From Mycoplasmopsis agassizii (GTDB taxonomy: Bacteria > Bacillota_I > Bacilli_A > Mycoplasmatales > Metamycoplasmataceae), in contig NZ_NQMN01000002.1 in assembly GCF_002272945.1 (NCBI RefSeq), positions 186,001 to 250,000 on the forward strand: a stretch of DNA of 64,000 nucleotides, given 5' to 3'. This document shows, one piece after another, positions 1 through 12,602 of this stretch. The notes under the pieces are model-generated. The model was given only the letters and a program-made list of their open reading frames with translations, did no database searches and was not told the DNA's origin. Position numbers and translations under genes: made by a program. Position 1 is the stretch's first letter. Each line of letters begins with the position of its first letter.

Positions 1-1
1 A

Positions 2-550
2 ATTTTATGAAATGCTAATGTCACTGAAGATGAACTAGAACAACTTAATAATTTCAGCTTAACTAATAAAAGAGTGCAAACCAACCGTTCACAATCAAGC
101 TATACTAAAACTGCAAAACCTAAACGCAAAGATAGTTTTGATATTTCAGACTTTAATAAAGATATTGAAGCCTTCGATAATTATTTTGAAAGTATCAAAG
201 ATACTCAAGGAGCAGGCCCAGCTGATTTAGTAACTAAAGAAGCACCAAAAGTTAAAACTAAACCTGCTAAAGATAAAACTGTAACTAAAGAAGATAATTA
301 TTATGATGTTGATTTTGCAGAAATTAATGCAGCCATTGAAGCAGCTTCATTTGATGAATTAGATCAAGAAATTGATTCAGATTTTGAAGAACAAGTTGCT
401 ATCAAAAATCAAGAAAGTGATGAAAAAGAACGACAAGATCGCCGTACTAAAGCTAAACTACAAGACTATGCAATTAAAGATAATGACTTTGCAGATTTTG
501 CTCTAGATGGAATCGATCTAGATAATCTAGATGATGAGGATTGAGATTAA
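2..550 (+). CDS. nusA: NusA, C-terminal extension (partial)
   Basis: Open reading frame already running at the window edge, ending W-D-stop (UGA 542-544 read as Trp, TAA 548-550). The visible 182 residues are a low-complexity, strongly acidic tail rich in Asp, Glu and Lys with no recognisable fold. The call rests on position: the next genes are ylxR and infB, and the order nusA-ylxR-infB is conserved across bacteria. NusA is the transcription elongation, pausing and antitermination factor. Its S1/KH core would lie upstream of the window. Many mollicute NusA proteins carry a long acidic tail, which fits, but no diagnostic NusA domain is visible here. Confidence 0.75.
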
Positions 551-553
551 AAA

Positions 554-826
554 GTGGAAATTAAAAGAAAATGTTTTGTTACTCATAAAATTTATGAAAG
601 AAAACATTTAATCCGTTTTGCAAAAAAAAATGATCAAATCACAATTGATTGATCATTAAAAGCGCCCGGAAGAGGTGCTTATTGTTTAAATGATAAAGTT
701 GTGATTGAAGAGTTATTCAAAAAGAAACTTTTAAATCGAGTTTTTAAAGCAAATATAGATCAAGCCATCTATAATAGTTTAAAACAACAACTACTAGAGG
801 AGATTGAAAATGGCAAAGAAAAGTAA
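554..826 (+). CDS. ylxR: YlxR family RNA-binding protein (DUF448)
   Basis: 90-residue basic protein starting at GTG 554, three bases after the nusA stop. It shows the family pattern KRKCFVT near the N-terminus, a K-x-L-I-R-F segment, and G-R-G-A-Y-C at about residues 37-42. One UGA codes for Trp. YlxR (RnpM) is a small RNA-binding protein, reported in Bacillus to bind RNase P RNA. It sits between nusA and infB as usual, and its 3' end overlaps infB by 17 nt, implying translational coupling. Confidence 0.85.
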
Positions 827-2624
827 AAAAGAAAGAAAAACAAATATTGATCAAATTGAAACACAATTATTCAATGTCAAAAGTGGAGTTGAAAACAATA
901 AATTTATTTTTTCAGGTCCAATGACTGTTGCAGAATTTGCTCAAAAAACTAATTCTTCAGGAGCAGAAATTGTTAAAAAGTTCTTTTTAGCAGGAAAACT
1001 ATATGATCTAAATAAGATCCTTTCTGAAGAAGAAATTGCTGAATTATGTTTTGAAAGAAATTTAGATTTTCAAGTTGTTAAAGAAATTAATGCAGGTAAT
1101 TATTTAGATACAGTTGAATTTAGTGATGAAGAAAGTGAACTAACAACAAGGGCTCCAATTGTGACAATTGTTGGTCATGTTGATCATGGTAAAACTACTT
1201 TAATTGATAAGATTCGTAAATCAAAAATTGCCGAATCAGAAGCTAGTGGAATCACTCAACATACAGGTGCTTATCAGATTTTTCATAATAATAAAGCCAT
1301 TACTTTCTTAGATACTCCAGGTCATGAAGCTTTTACAGCGATGCGTGCTCGTGGTACTAAATTAACAGATATTGTTATTTTAGTAGTTGCTGCAGATGAT
1401 GGAGTAATGCCCCAAACTAAAGAAGCAATTGCTCATACACATGCTGCAAAAGTACCTATGATTGTCTTTGTCAACAAAATGGATAAACCTAATAAAGACC
1501 TAGAAAAACTTAAATCAGAACTATCTGCAGCAGATGTTGTGATTGAAGAATGAGGTGGTAATGTTCCTGTAGTTTATGGATCAGCACTATTAGGTGAAGG
1601 AATTGACGAGTTATTTCAAATCATCAATTTAACAAGTGAAATTCTTGATTTGAAAGCCAACTTTAACCGTTATCCTATCGGGGTAGTTGTTGAATCTAGA
1701 CTATTAAAAGGTGTTGGTGCTGCAACAACTATTATTGTTAAAAATGGTACCTTAAAACTAGGTGATTATATCGTTGCAGGTTCACATCAAGGTCGTGTTA
1801 AAACTATGACAGATAGTGAATCAAAAAATGTTTCAGAAGCACTTCCAGGAATGCCTGTCAGAATTACAGGACTTTCATCTTCACCAATGGCTGGTGAAAA
1901 ATTTATCGGTTTTGAAGATGAAAAATATGCTAAAAAAATTGCTTCAGAAAATGAACGTTTAATCAAGCGTGAAAAGTTTATGCAACAAACACAAACTATT
2001 TCTTTAAACGTTTCTGATAAAGATAATATCAATATTATTATTAAAGCAGATACTGAAGGAACAGCCGAAGCGATTAAACATGCAGTTGAAAAACTATCAA
2101 CAAAAGAATTTTCAATTAACGTAGTTAGTGCTTCAATTGGTGATGTTTCAAATGCTGATTTATTGCTTGCTCAAGCTTCAAATGCAAAAATTTATACCTT
2201 TAATGTTAAGGCACAAAATCAGATTTCTCAATCAGCTAAAGAAAAGCAAATTGAGATTAAAGACTATAATGTTATCTATCATTTAATTGAAGATTTACAA
2301 GCTTATTTAGATAAAAATGCAGAGCCTATTTATGAATTAAAATTAACTGGTAAAGCGCAAATTTTAAAAATCTTTACTTATTCAAAATTAGGTAATATTG
2401 CAGGTTGTCGTGTTGAAGATGGTTCAATCAAAGCAGGTGCAATTATTAAATTAATACGTAAAAATAAACTTGTTCATGAAGGTGTTTTAGACACTTTGAG
2501 GAGAGGTTTAGACGATACTAAAGAAGTTGCAAAAGGCTTTGAATTTGGTAGCCATATTAAAGATTTTAATGACATTCAAGAAGGCGACATTATTGAAGCT
2601 TATGAAAAAATTAGAATTAATTAA
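810..2624 (+). CDS. infB: Translation initiation factor IF-2
   Basis: 604-residue GTPase that delivers formyl-Met-tRNA to the ribosome. The start is taken at ATG 810 because GAGGAG (797-802) lies 7 nt upstream; an in-frame TTG at 804 is less likely. The short N-terminal domain is followed by G1 GHVDHGKT (residues 122-129), DTPGHE (G3), NKMD (G4), then beta-barrel and C-terminal IF-2 domains. One UGA (1551-1553) encodes Trp inside the G domain. The length is typical of mycoplasma IF-2, which lacks the long N-terminus of other bacteria. It is the last gene of the operon and is followed by a strong terminator. Confidence 0.97.
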
Positions 2625-2648
2625 ACCTTAAAAATCAAATAAATTTTG

Positions 2649-2690
2649 ATACTAATAACAACGATTTTAAAGTTGTTATTAGTATTTTTT
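2649..2690 (+). terminator. Rho-independent terminator after infB
   Basis: Perfect 14-bp stem (2649-2662 with 2672-2685) with a 9-nt loop, followed by a T run to 2690. It closes the nusA-ylxR-infB transcript. Confidence 0.9.
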
Positions 2691-2834
2691 ATTACCCTAA
2701 ATTTGTTCTGAAATATAGTACAGGTCATCGATTTTGAAGGTATTTTAATTATTTTTATAAACTGAATATTTAGCAAAAAATTAAATGCTTATCGTTAAAA
2801 ATATGCATTTAATAATTATTTAGTTTATGTCTTT

Positions 2835-4016
2835 TTACAAGACATTATTTTTTTCTAAATATTTAATCATGCTTTTAGCAACTGCTTCAATTACATTAAT
2901 ATTAACTGAATTTCCAAACTGTTTATATGCTTGCGCATTTGAAACAGGAATAACAAAATTTTCAGGAAAACCTTGAAGTCTAGCACACTCTCTAGGAGTT
3001 AACATTCTTGGGTTTTTACCTTCTTGATAAATTAGTGCTTCGCTGCCGTCTTTGTAATATCTTGCACTAATTGTGCTCGTATATTTACTTTCATTATTAA
3101 ATAAATTAAAACCAAATCCATTACCTTTTTTCTGATGACTTTGCTTTCTTTGTAAATGACCTTGTCACAATTTATCTGAAAGTGTATATCGCTCATCTAC
3201 ATCTTTTTCAAGAATGTTGCCAACAGTTAAATGGTCATCAATTTCACCTTTAGGATAAGTGTATTCAGTAAAATTTTTAGGTAAATAATCTTTGTTAAAA
3301 CCAACAATAATTATTCGCTCTCGATTTTGTGGAGAACCAAAATGATAGGCATTTAAAACTTGTGGATCGGGGACATAAAAATTAAGTTGATCTAAAATCG
3401 ACAAGATAACTTTTAAGGTTTTTCCTTTATCATGTGTTCTTAAATTTTTGACATTTTCAAGCATAAATGCTTTTGGTTTTTTCTCTTTTAAGATTGAAGC
3501 AATATTAAAAAATAATGTACCACGTGCATCTTCAAAACCTAATTTTAAACCTGCATTTGAAAATGGCTGACAAGGAAAACCCGCTAATAAAATATCATGA
3601 TCAGGAATATCTTCTGGATCAATTTTAGTGATATCACCTGAAGGTGTTTCGCCATAATTTACTCTATAAGTTTTTTGTGCAAACTTGTCTCATTCAGAAG
3701 AGAATACAGTTCTTCCACCTTGTCTTTGAAAGCCTTGGCGTATTCCACCTATACCTGCAAATAAATCTATTTGTGTAAATTTACTATCTTTTTCTGATGG
3801 CGAAATAAGTGAAGGAGTTATTGGAAAATTGATTATCTTTTTATAAATATCTAAAGGAATTTTTTCTTGATTAAGCTCTCAAAGTTTAACCATCTTTTCA
3901 TCATTTTTACTAAGACCTAAAGCATCAGAAAATTCTTTTCTAGTAATATTTAATTTTTCACGAATATCTTTAATTAGAAAATTCTTGTCAAAAATTTTGC
4001 CATCAATTATGCTCAT
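2835..4016 (-). CDS. DNA (cytosine-5) methyltransferase with N-terminal HTH
   Basis: 393-residue C5-cytosine methyltransferase. Residues 1-70 look like an Xre-type helix-turn-helix ([12 protein letters not shown] then L-G-L-S-K). The catalytic domain follows: motif I L-F-A-G-I-G-G, motif IV G-F-P-C-Q with catalytic Cys149, motif VI E-N-V, motif VIII near Q-N-R-E-R, and motifs [14 protein letters not shown] and Q-F-G-N-S-V. All signature motifs are intact, so it should be active. No restriction enzyme lies beside it, so it looks solitary. The HTH could add DNA-target or autoregulatory binding. Two or more UGA Trp codons are present. The recognition site cannot be read from the sequence. Confidence 0.93.
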
Positions 4017-4349
4017 TTTACACTCTCTTCTTTTATCTAGATATCTTGATTTTAAAACAAATAAAAAACAAATTTTTAATTAATTCAAAAATTTGTTTTT
4101 ACATTTTATGATTTCAATAATTATTTTTCTAAACTTTAATTTATCAGATTTAAATTCTAGACAAATTAAATACGTTAAGTATTTTACACTATTAAATTAC
4201 GATTAAAAAAAGTTAAAAAATTTATTCTTTTTTGCCCGTTAATTTTGGAACTTATTTATAACTTATTCCAATCAAATTTGCATATTAATTTTACAAATTA
4301 AAAACAATTTATGACGTTATTTCAATAACTATTTAATCAGGAGGAAAAA
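4017..4349. other. Divergent promoter region with a 14-bp hairpin
   Basis: 333 bp between the divergent dcm-like and lipoprotein genes. It contains a perfect 14-bp inverted repeat, 4064-4077 with 4087-4100, both sides flanked by runs of T/A, so it could act as an intrinsic terminator on either strand. On the minus strand it would lie in the leader of the methyltransferase. The remainder is AT-rich; AGGAGG-type SD at 4339-4345 serves the lipoprotein gene. Confidence 0.55.
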
Positions 4350-6929
4350 TTGAAAAAATTAAATAAGAAATTGTTGTTACTTTCAGGAACAGTTCTTGCA
4401 AGTAGCTTCGTTGCTACTGCGATTGCCTGTGCACCAGATAATACAAACAAGGAAGAAAACAAAAAGATTTTAGAAGTTTTAATAACTTCAATTAATCAAA
4501 ATTATGATGCTAAAACATCGTATCCATCGAAAGAATCGCTTATTTCTGCTTTAACTGCTGATGCTGTTAAAACAGATAAAAGTGCTTTTTCTAATTTATT
4601 AAAAGTGGCACCTAAATTCGGAGATTCAAATTTAACTAATGCAGTTAATTCATCTAATCAAGATGATTTAACTGATAAACAAATAAGACTAACTTTAACT
4701 TTATCATACGGAAATGGCGATGATTTAGTTACTGCAGATATTGATTTTACAATTAGTTTTGATCTTGTAAATCAATTAGTAGATACTCATAGCGAAGCAA
4801 TTGCTGCTTGGTATAAAGATAAGGTGATTGATCAAAATGCTAGCCATGAATTAAACACAAAATTATCTTCATCAATTACCTTAGAAGAAGATAAAAAAAT
4901 CTTGCAGGATTTTTTAAAAACCTTAGTTCCTGAAATTTCGGGTTCTAAAATAGAAGTTGATTTTGCTGAAGAATGAAGTGGTGATTTAGACACATCTTTA
5001 AAAGTCAAAGTAACTATTAAAATTAACGATGATACTTATAAAGAAAACGGTGAAAAAGTTACAAGTGAACCTAATCAAGCAGGTAAAGTTATTACTATTA
5101 ATAATTTAAGCAAACGTGAACTAGAACAAACTAAAATAAAACTTTGATACCAAAAAGAAGTTAATAATTTAACAGTTGATTCAGACTTAAAAACTAAAGC
5201 ACCTTCAGCAATTACTAAAAGTGAATTAATTCCTTTATTCACTTTTAAAACTACTAACTATAAAACAAAAGATACCGATCTTGATCTAGATATTTTAGAA
5301 GAAGATGATTATTCAGGAACTATTAGTTTAAGAGTATTTTTAAAACAAGAAAATAAATATCTAACTACTGATGCTTTAAAAGTAGATGATAAAAATCAAG
5401 CAGGTAAGGTTATTACTTTATCTAACTTTAAAAACTTAAAAGAAGCAGTAAGTAATTGATATAAAAATATTGTTGATGTATCTTTAATAGATAATCCTAA
5501 AGAAAACTGAAAAGATGTTTTTGCTTCAACTATTACTGATTTAGAAAAAGTAAAATCTATTTTTACAAAACCCGATTTACAAAATCTTCCTAAGTCAGAT
5601 TTTAATGTCGAGTTATCTGCAGATGATAAAGCAGGTACTCTAGCAGTTAAAGTTACTTTAACTGCAAATAATAAATTTTATGATCTAAATGGAAATAATG
5701 TTGATCAAAAAGAAGCAGGTAAAAAAGTTATTATTAGTGGATTTAAAAAAGATACCTTAAAAGAAGATGTCACAAGTTGATATAGTGAAACTATTAAAGA
5801 TGAAATTAAAGTTAGTGATTTTGAACTAGCAAAATTAGTGCCATCTTTAGTTACAAATGAAAAACTAAAAGAATTATTTAAACTTACTTTACCAGATGGA
5901 ATTGATAATTTAGAATCTGAAGTTACACTTATTAAAGATGAAATTAATAATTATGAAGGTAGTGTAAAAGTTAAAATTACTTTAGTTCAGTCTCAAACTA
6001 AATACTTTAAAACAGATGGTCAAATTGTGGCTCTAGCAAATAAATCTGATGCAGGAAAAACTATTACTTTAACGGGTTTTAGTCCTTTAACTAGATATGA
6101 AAATGAAGTCTTAAAATGATATGAAAAAATGCAAGCAACAGAAATTAATTTAAGTGATCTTGAAGCCATGTATTTACCTAGTGAAGTAAAAACTAAACAT
6201 GGATTCATTTCTAGTTTCAAGCAAAAACTAGAAATGAAATTACCTAATCTTCCTGAAGGATTTATACTAGATTTTAGCCTAGTTAATGCTAATGATGAAA
6301 CAGGTGAATTAGAAATTAATCTTATTTTAAAAGCAGATTTAGGAAAACTAGGTAGTTATATTTTTGATGCAACAACTGGCAAAAGTGCAGTTACAAATAA
6401 TTCAGAAAACACACCTATTAAAAAGTCAATTACCATTAAAAATTTAACCAAAAAAGCAGACTTTGCTTCAGTTGCTTACAAGCGCTTAAAAAATTCATAC
6501 TTTCCAACAACCTTTAACTTAAAAGCAGATGTATGACATAAATCACTTTGAGAATCTGAAAGAAAAACCTTAGAAGCTTTAATGAAAAAATTATCTGAAA
6601 CTAGTTCATCAGAAATTAATGATATGAATGAACTTAATCAAGCTTTTGCAAAACAACTAGAAGCTTTAGTACCTGAAGCATTAAGAAATACTTTTAAATT
6701 TGAACTAATTAAAAATACAGATCTTGATGTTGCAAATTTAGAAGGTAATCCTGATAAAGATAAAGGTACATTAGGTGCTCAGCTATTACTTTCAAGTACT
6801 TCTGAAGGCACTACTAAATACTATTCACTAAAAGTTGGTAGTGATATTGAAACAGGTGTAATTGAAGAAACTACAGATAAAACTGCAGCAAAAGGTTATG
6901 AAATAACTATTAGTGGTTTTAAGGTTTAG
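4350..6929 (+). CDS. Modular surface lipoprotein (Lipoprotein_17 repeats), copy 1
   Basis: 859 residues, TTG start at 4350 with a strong SD (caggagg, 6-8 nt upstream). Signal peptide with lysines, hydrophobic core and lipobox A-T-A-I-A-C (lipidated Cys27). The rest is about six copies of a roughly 100-130-residue module. Each ends with the pattern GTLxVKVxL....Y....G....GKxITLxGF and is usually followed by a W-Y pair (Trp often by UGA). This is the Lipoprotein_17 / 'lipoprotein associated' domain of mycoplasma surface proteins. Function unknown; anchored outside the membrane and probably antigenic. It is a paralogue of the next gene and is followed by a terminator. Confidence 0.85.
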
Positions 6930-7356
6930 TTTAAATATTGATACAAAAGTTTTTATTGAAGGACTTTTATCAGTAAGTTTAAAACAAAAATCTATACTGA
7001 ATTTAATGGCATCATTTGATGCCATTTTTTTGCACTTGTTAATCAGCATAAATTGCCTGAATTTTATATTTTTTACTAAGGGATAACAAAATAAATCTAA
7101 AAATTAAAAATATCTAATTAAATATCACATAAAAGTGAAAAATTTTCTGGGAATTTTGAGTTGGTGTTTTTGGAAGTCCACTTGTGTTAAACTAATATTA
7201 GATTAAAATTTATCAAAATTATGTTTATTTAATGATTATTTAAATAGTTACTATACTGCAAAAATTTAGATTATTTGTTCTCATTAACTTTTTAGATATG
7301 TAATTTTGTAAAACATTTTAATTGAATTTACTAAATATTTGTCTAAGGAAATGAAA
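6930..7356 (+). other. Intergenic region between the two modular lipoprotein genes
   Basis: 427 bp without a gene. It holds the terminator of the upstream lipoprotein gene (7005-7031) and AT-rich DNA that must carry the promoter of the downstream copy. I see no other structure. Confidence 0.5.
7005..7031 (+). terminator. Terminator after lipoprotein copy 1
   Basis: 10-bp inverted repeat 7005-7014 with 7017-7026 (AATGGCATCA / TGATGCCATT) followed by a T run. Confidence 0.85.
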
Positions 7357-10300
7357 TTGAAAAAACTAAATAAAAAGTGATTGTTATTATCTGGCACAAT
7401 CATCACAGCAACAACTATTTTAACAGCAATTGCTTGTTCATCCGAAATAGCACCTGTAGAACCTTCACCTATAACTTCTGAAAAAGATAGTAACAGAAAA
7501 ATTCTTAAAGCATTATTAAGTTCTCTAACTCAAGAATATGATGCTAAAAGTAGTTATCAAAATAAAGATGAAGCAATTAATGCTTTAACTGCTTCATCAG
7601 TTAAAGATAATAAAACTGAATTTGAAAAACTATTAAAAACTGCTCCAAAATTCGGACTTGCAACATTAACTAACATTATTGTTTCAAATGATATATCTAA
7701 TCTGTCAGATAAGCAAGTTAGATTAACATTAACTTTGTCTTTAGGAGCTAATGAGAGCTTAGTTACAGAAAATATCGACTTTACAATTAACTTTGAAACA
7801 CCTGTAATTACTCAAAAAAGCAATAAAGAAATAATTGCTAGATGATATCATGAGAATATTATTGATTTGTATGCAACAACAGGCTTCAACAACCTCTTAG
7901 CATCTTCAATTAATGCATATGAAGATAAATTAATATTTACTAATTTCTTTGAAAAAAATAAGCCACAGATACCTTCAGCAAGAATTGAAGTATCTTTTGT
8001 AGGTGAATACAACAGCAAAATAGATACTAGTTTAAAACTTAAAGTTACTTTAAAAACTGACTCAATATCTTATAGAGAAAACGGTGATGAAGATAATATT
8101 AATTCAACTGATTCAGGTAAAGTAATTACTATTTCAAGTATAGAATTGCGCGATTTAGATAAGATCAAAGCAAAGCGTTGATATAAAGAAATTGTAATTG
8201 ATAAAAATGTGTCTGGTTCATTAGCAGGTGGCTATCCTTCATCGTTTACAAAAAATGATTTAATAGATCTTTTTAGATTTGAAAGTACTATTTATGAGAT
8301 TAAAGATTCAAAAATAGAATTAGATATTTTAAGCGATGATGATTATCAAGGCACCTTAAAAGTTAAAGTAACTATTAAAAAAGCCAATAAATATTTAACA
8401 ACTGATGGATTAGAAGTAAATGAAAAAGAAGAGGCTGGTAAAGTTGTAACTTTAACAGGTTTTCATAATTACAGAAAAAATGTTAGTGATTGATATCAAG
8501 ATGTAATCGATTTTTCTTTATTAGAAGTTGAAATTGCAAACTGAAAAAATCAACTACCTTCATCAATTACTAATCTTTCAAAAGTTAAAGAAATTTTTAC
8601 AAAGCCTAATTTAATCAAACTTCCAAAATCAGATTTTCTTGTTGAAATAACAGCAAATGATGAACAAGGTACTTTAGCAGTTAAAGTTATTTTAACTGCT
8701 AATAATAAATATTATGATACATCTGGAAATGACACAAGTAAACGTGAATCAGGAAAAACTATCACTATTAGTGGATTTAAAAAAGATACTCTAAAAGCAG
8801 ATGTAGCAAAATGATATAGCGATGTTTCAGCAGATGAAATTCAAATTAATGAAGAGTCTTCACTTATTGATCTTTTACCTTCTCAAGTAACAACTGAGCA
8901 ACTTAATGAATTATTTAATATAAGAGCGATAGAAACAACAGAAAGATTTCGTTATAACATTTCTGTTTTACCAGATGGAATAAACGATTATGAATCTACT
9001 TTAAAAGTAAAAATTACGTTGTACTTGGATAATAAATATTTCAAAACAGATGGTGAATCAGTTGCTTTAATAAATAGATCTAGTGCAGGAAAAGTTGTTA
9101 CTATAAAAAATTTCAGTCCGATTGCTAGATTTGAAAAAGATGCTTTAAATTGATACAAAAATTTTAATCTAGATGAACTTATTGTAGATAGTGATGCTAA
9201 GATGTATTTTCCAAGCGAGCTTAAAGACCGAGATTCATTTTATATAAGAAAGCAAATAATTGATTCTTGAATGGCACTTCCAGAAAATTTTAGACTTAAT
9301 GTGAGATTTATTTCTGGGGATGATGCTTTGGGTGAAGCTGATTTTTTTATTTATCTAGAAGCAAGTGATACCCGAAAACGATGGTCTAATAATTATATTT
9401 TTGATGTAACAACAGGCAAAGCTTTTCCAGAAAACGGACAAAGATTCTCTGAAAATTTAATAAAGTTAATAAAACTAAAAAATCTTGCTAAAACAGAAAG
9501 TTATGCACCTTTTGCTTATAAGCGATTATCTATTCTAGATTTTAGAAATTCATTTGATATTGATTATCCAATTCCTTATAGAATGCGAAATTTGGATGAT
9601 AGTGAAAAAGAGAAATTAGAAGCGCTATCTTCAAAACTATCAAAAATAAAATTATCTGATCTAAATGAAGATAATATTTCTGAATTAAAAACCTTATTTA
9701 AACTGCAACTTGAAAGCGCTATACCACCTTTATTAAGAGATACTTTCAAATTTGAATTTATTATAGTTCCACAAACTGAAAAAAATAGTGATTTGAATAA
9801 TAATATTAATATAAAGGATAGATTAAATATTGAGTTATTACTTTCAAGCACAATTAATGGAGTAACTAAATATTATTCTCTTGAAAATCAAAGTGAAATA
9901 CGTAAGAGTTCAGTTTCTGAAGTTCTGGATAAATCAAAAGCAAAAGGTTATACCACATATATTGAAGGATTTAAGCCAGAGCTTAAATCCTATGTGAAAT
10001 ATTTATATTCAAGAGTTAATGAAGTATATACCGTTAAATCAGATACAGACCCACTAAAATCTAAACCTATCAAAGATTTTGATAATGAGTTTTTTACAGA
10101 AATGTTTAAGAGTTATTGAGATCATAGAAAAAATATGAGCGAAATCAAAACAAAAGTTGTGATTATTGACGGCTCACTCAATGAAGAACAAGAAACCTTA
10201 AAAGTTAAAGTTCTTTTTTACAAAGAAAATGATTTATTCAATACAGATGGAGAAATTATTGATGAATCCCTAGCTGGTAAGGAAATGACTATTTATTTCA

Positions 10301-11172
10301 ATTATGATAAATATAAACAACAAGAAGAAAAACTAAATATTATTTCATGATACAAAAACCTTGAAAGTGATATCAATCTTGAAAATGGACAATACTCACT
10401 GCCCTTATTTTTTCCTTTAAAAGAAAATGAATTACTGCGTGAATACCTTCGTAATAAGAGGGGCGACAGAGCAGATGGTAACCCTTTAGAAAAATATGAC
10501 TTCAAGGTTATTTCATCAAACGAAGAAACTGGAATATTAACGTTTAAGGTTAGAAAATTAAATCATGAAGGTAAAATAATTTCTAAAGATGCACAAATTT
10601 TAAATAAAGAAGATGATTTAAACTTTGATGCAGGTAAATTAATAACAGTAAGAAATTTTCCTAAATTAGATCCTAAAAAATTACCTGAATACTATTATCT
10701 TGTGCTCGGAATGTATCGTGAACTCCCTATAGATCAATTAATAGTGCAAAATGAATATTCAAAAGAATTCAAAGATTACCTAAGTGATCTAAAATCAAAA
10801 ACAGCTTCTGAAGCAGTTGTGAATTTAGATAAATTATATGAAACTGTGGACATTGCCAATATCTTTAGTACAAACCCTAAAATTCCAACAATTAACACTT
10901 TGGCAAAAACGCTTAAATCTGATTCTCGTTACAAAATTGAATTACAAACAGCACAAGATGAAGCAGATTCAAAACCTTACAACAATGATGAAGGATATGT
11001 AGTGATTAACTTCTTAATTTCAAAAACAGAAAATAATAAAACAATATATTACTCATTCAGTTGGGATTATGAAAATATGAAACCAATTATAAAAGAAGAG
11101 TCTGATAAGTCAAAAGTAGAAGATAGATTTTTATACTTACATAAGTTCAAAACTGAAGAAAATAGTAATTAG
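7357..11172 (+). CDS. Modular surface lipoprotein (Lipoprotein_17 repeats), copy 2
   Basis: About 1271 residues. TTG 7357 is chosen by analogy with copy 1 (same M-K-K-L-N-K-K start, AAGGA 7345-7349 at good spacing); an in-frame ATG lies at 7351. Lipobox T-A-I-A-C. About nine modules of the same type as copy 1. Local sequence matches copy 1 module by module through the first two thirds, and then it carries additional, more diverged modules in the last kilobase. UGA Trp codons recur at module borders. It is a tandem paralogue of the preceding gene and looks like a duplication followed by module gain or loss. Surface exposed, function unknown. Confidence 0.83.
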
Positions 11173-11221
11173 AATATTTATCCAATTGTTAATATGCTAC
11201 AAAGCAAATAATTAGTTAATT

Positions 11222-11252
11222 AATGTCACATTAATTTGTGACATTATTTTTT
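11222..11252 (+). terminator. Terminator after lipoprotein copy 2
   Basis: 9-bp stem 11222-11230 with 11237-11245 (AATGTCACA / TGTGACATT) and a T-rich tail. Confidence 0.85.
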
Positions 11253-11425
11253 GAATTAGTTTTTCAAATTATTTAAAAACTTTTCAAAAACAAATTCAAC
11301 CAATATGATTTGTTATAATTATTATGATGAATAATTTAAAACAATTGTTTTTGATTTTTAAATCAAAAACATCATTAAATTTTAAATTACTTATTAGCTT
11401 ATAAGAACTAACAGGAGTTGTAACA

Positions 11426-12445
11426 ATGTCAAACTTATTGATTAAAAAATTTAGAAAAACTAATATAAGAAAATATTTACTGTTTTCAGGTTTATCTATT
11501 TTATCAATTTCTGCTTTTGCAACAATTGCTTGTTCTGCTTCTAACGTAGTTATAACTGAAGAAGATAAACGTTTAAAAGAAACTGGTAAAGGCACTGATT
11601 TAAGTGTTAAAGTACTTGATAATAAAAAAGAAATTATTCAACTGAAAACTGAAGGTTATGAGTATTTTACTTTTTCCGATTTTCACTGATTAGCAGGATC
11701 AAGTTTATTTGTTGAAAATGCTTCAACAGCTTATGGAATTAATCTTGAACACATTGATTATAAAAAAAGGGAAGAATTAGAAAAACAACTAGATAGTGAA
11801 CCTCGCATTTCTAGAGAATTATTTCTTAAAAAAGATAGTTTAGAAAACATCAAAAAGGCAATTAAAGAAAAACGTTTAATTAATGTTGCACTTTCAGTTG
11901 ATGATCAAATTAATACTGATAAAGAACATAAAACAATTAGTCTAATTACTGATCAAACTTCATTAAAAAAACAACTAAGAGTAAGTGATGAAGAGCAAAC
12001 AAAATTTGCTAACTTTATTAAAGAAAAAGTAGATTCTAATTTAACTGATAAACAAATTGAAGAATTAAAACCTTGAAATTCATATTTTAATTATGATCTA
12101 ATCAATAAGAAACTTGACTTAGAAAATAATAATTATTTATTTGTCAAAGATTTAACTGAAGTTTTAGAGGAAGGTCATTACGGTTCTTATGTAGCAATGA
12201 TGCAATATTTAAAAGTAGATCGTGGGCTTCAAATTGCAGACTATAAAATTGATAAAGATACTAAAACAATTACATTATCTCTTAAATATTTTAGAATTCC
12301 TACAACAGGTCCTGTTATTGTTACAGCTGATATTAAACCTTATATTTTTATAGGACCAAAAGCACAAACTTCATTTTTATTACCAGTTGATAAATCAGAA
12401 TTAAGTGATTTTGATTTTAATGAATGAACATTAAAATTTGCTTAA
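11426..12445 (+). CDS. Lipoprotein, function unknown
   Basis: 339 residues from ATG 11426 with CAGGAG SD 12 nt upstream. Basic N-terminus, hydrophobic stretch and lipobox A-T-I-A-C mark a lipoprotein. No Lipoprotein_17 motif is apparent and I do not recognise the mature domain. Three UGA Trp codons (for example D-F-H-W, L-K-P-W, N-E-W). It stands alone between two terminators, so it is probably a monocistronic surface protein. Confidence 0.75.
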
Positions 12446-12458
12446 TTAAATGTTTTTA

Positions 12459-12487
12459 AATTCTTGCTATTTAAGCAGGAATTTTTT
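12459..12487 (+). terminator. Terminator after the 11.4-kb lipoprotein gene
   Basis: 10-bp stem 12459-12468 with 12474-12483 (one G-U pair) followed by TTTTT. Confidence 0.8.
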
Positions 12488-12602
12488 ATATTTTATTTCA
12501 TTAAAAAATAATCCAAAAGTGGGTACAGGTATGCAAAAACAGCATCTTTTTGTACTTTAAAAATTTAGTTTTAAAAATAGTTATTTATAATAAAATTACT
12601 TT

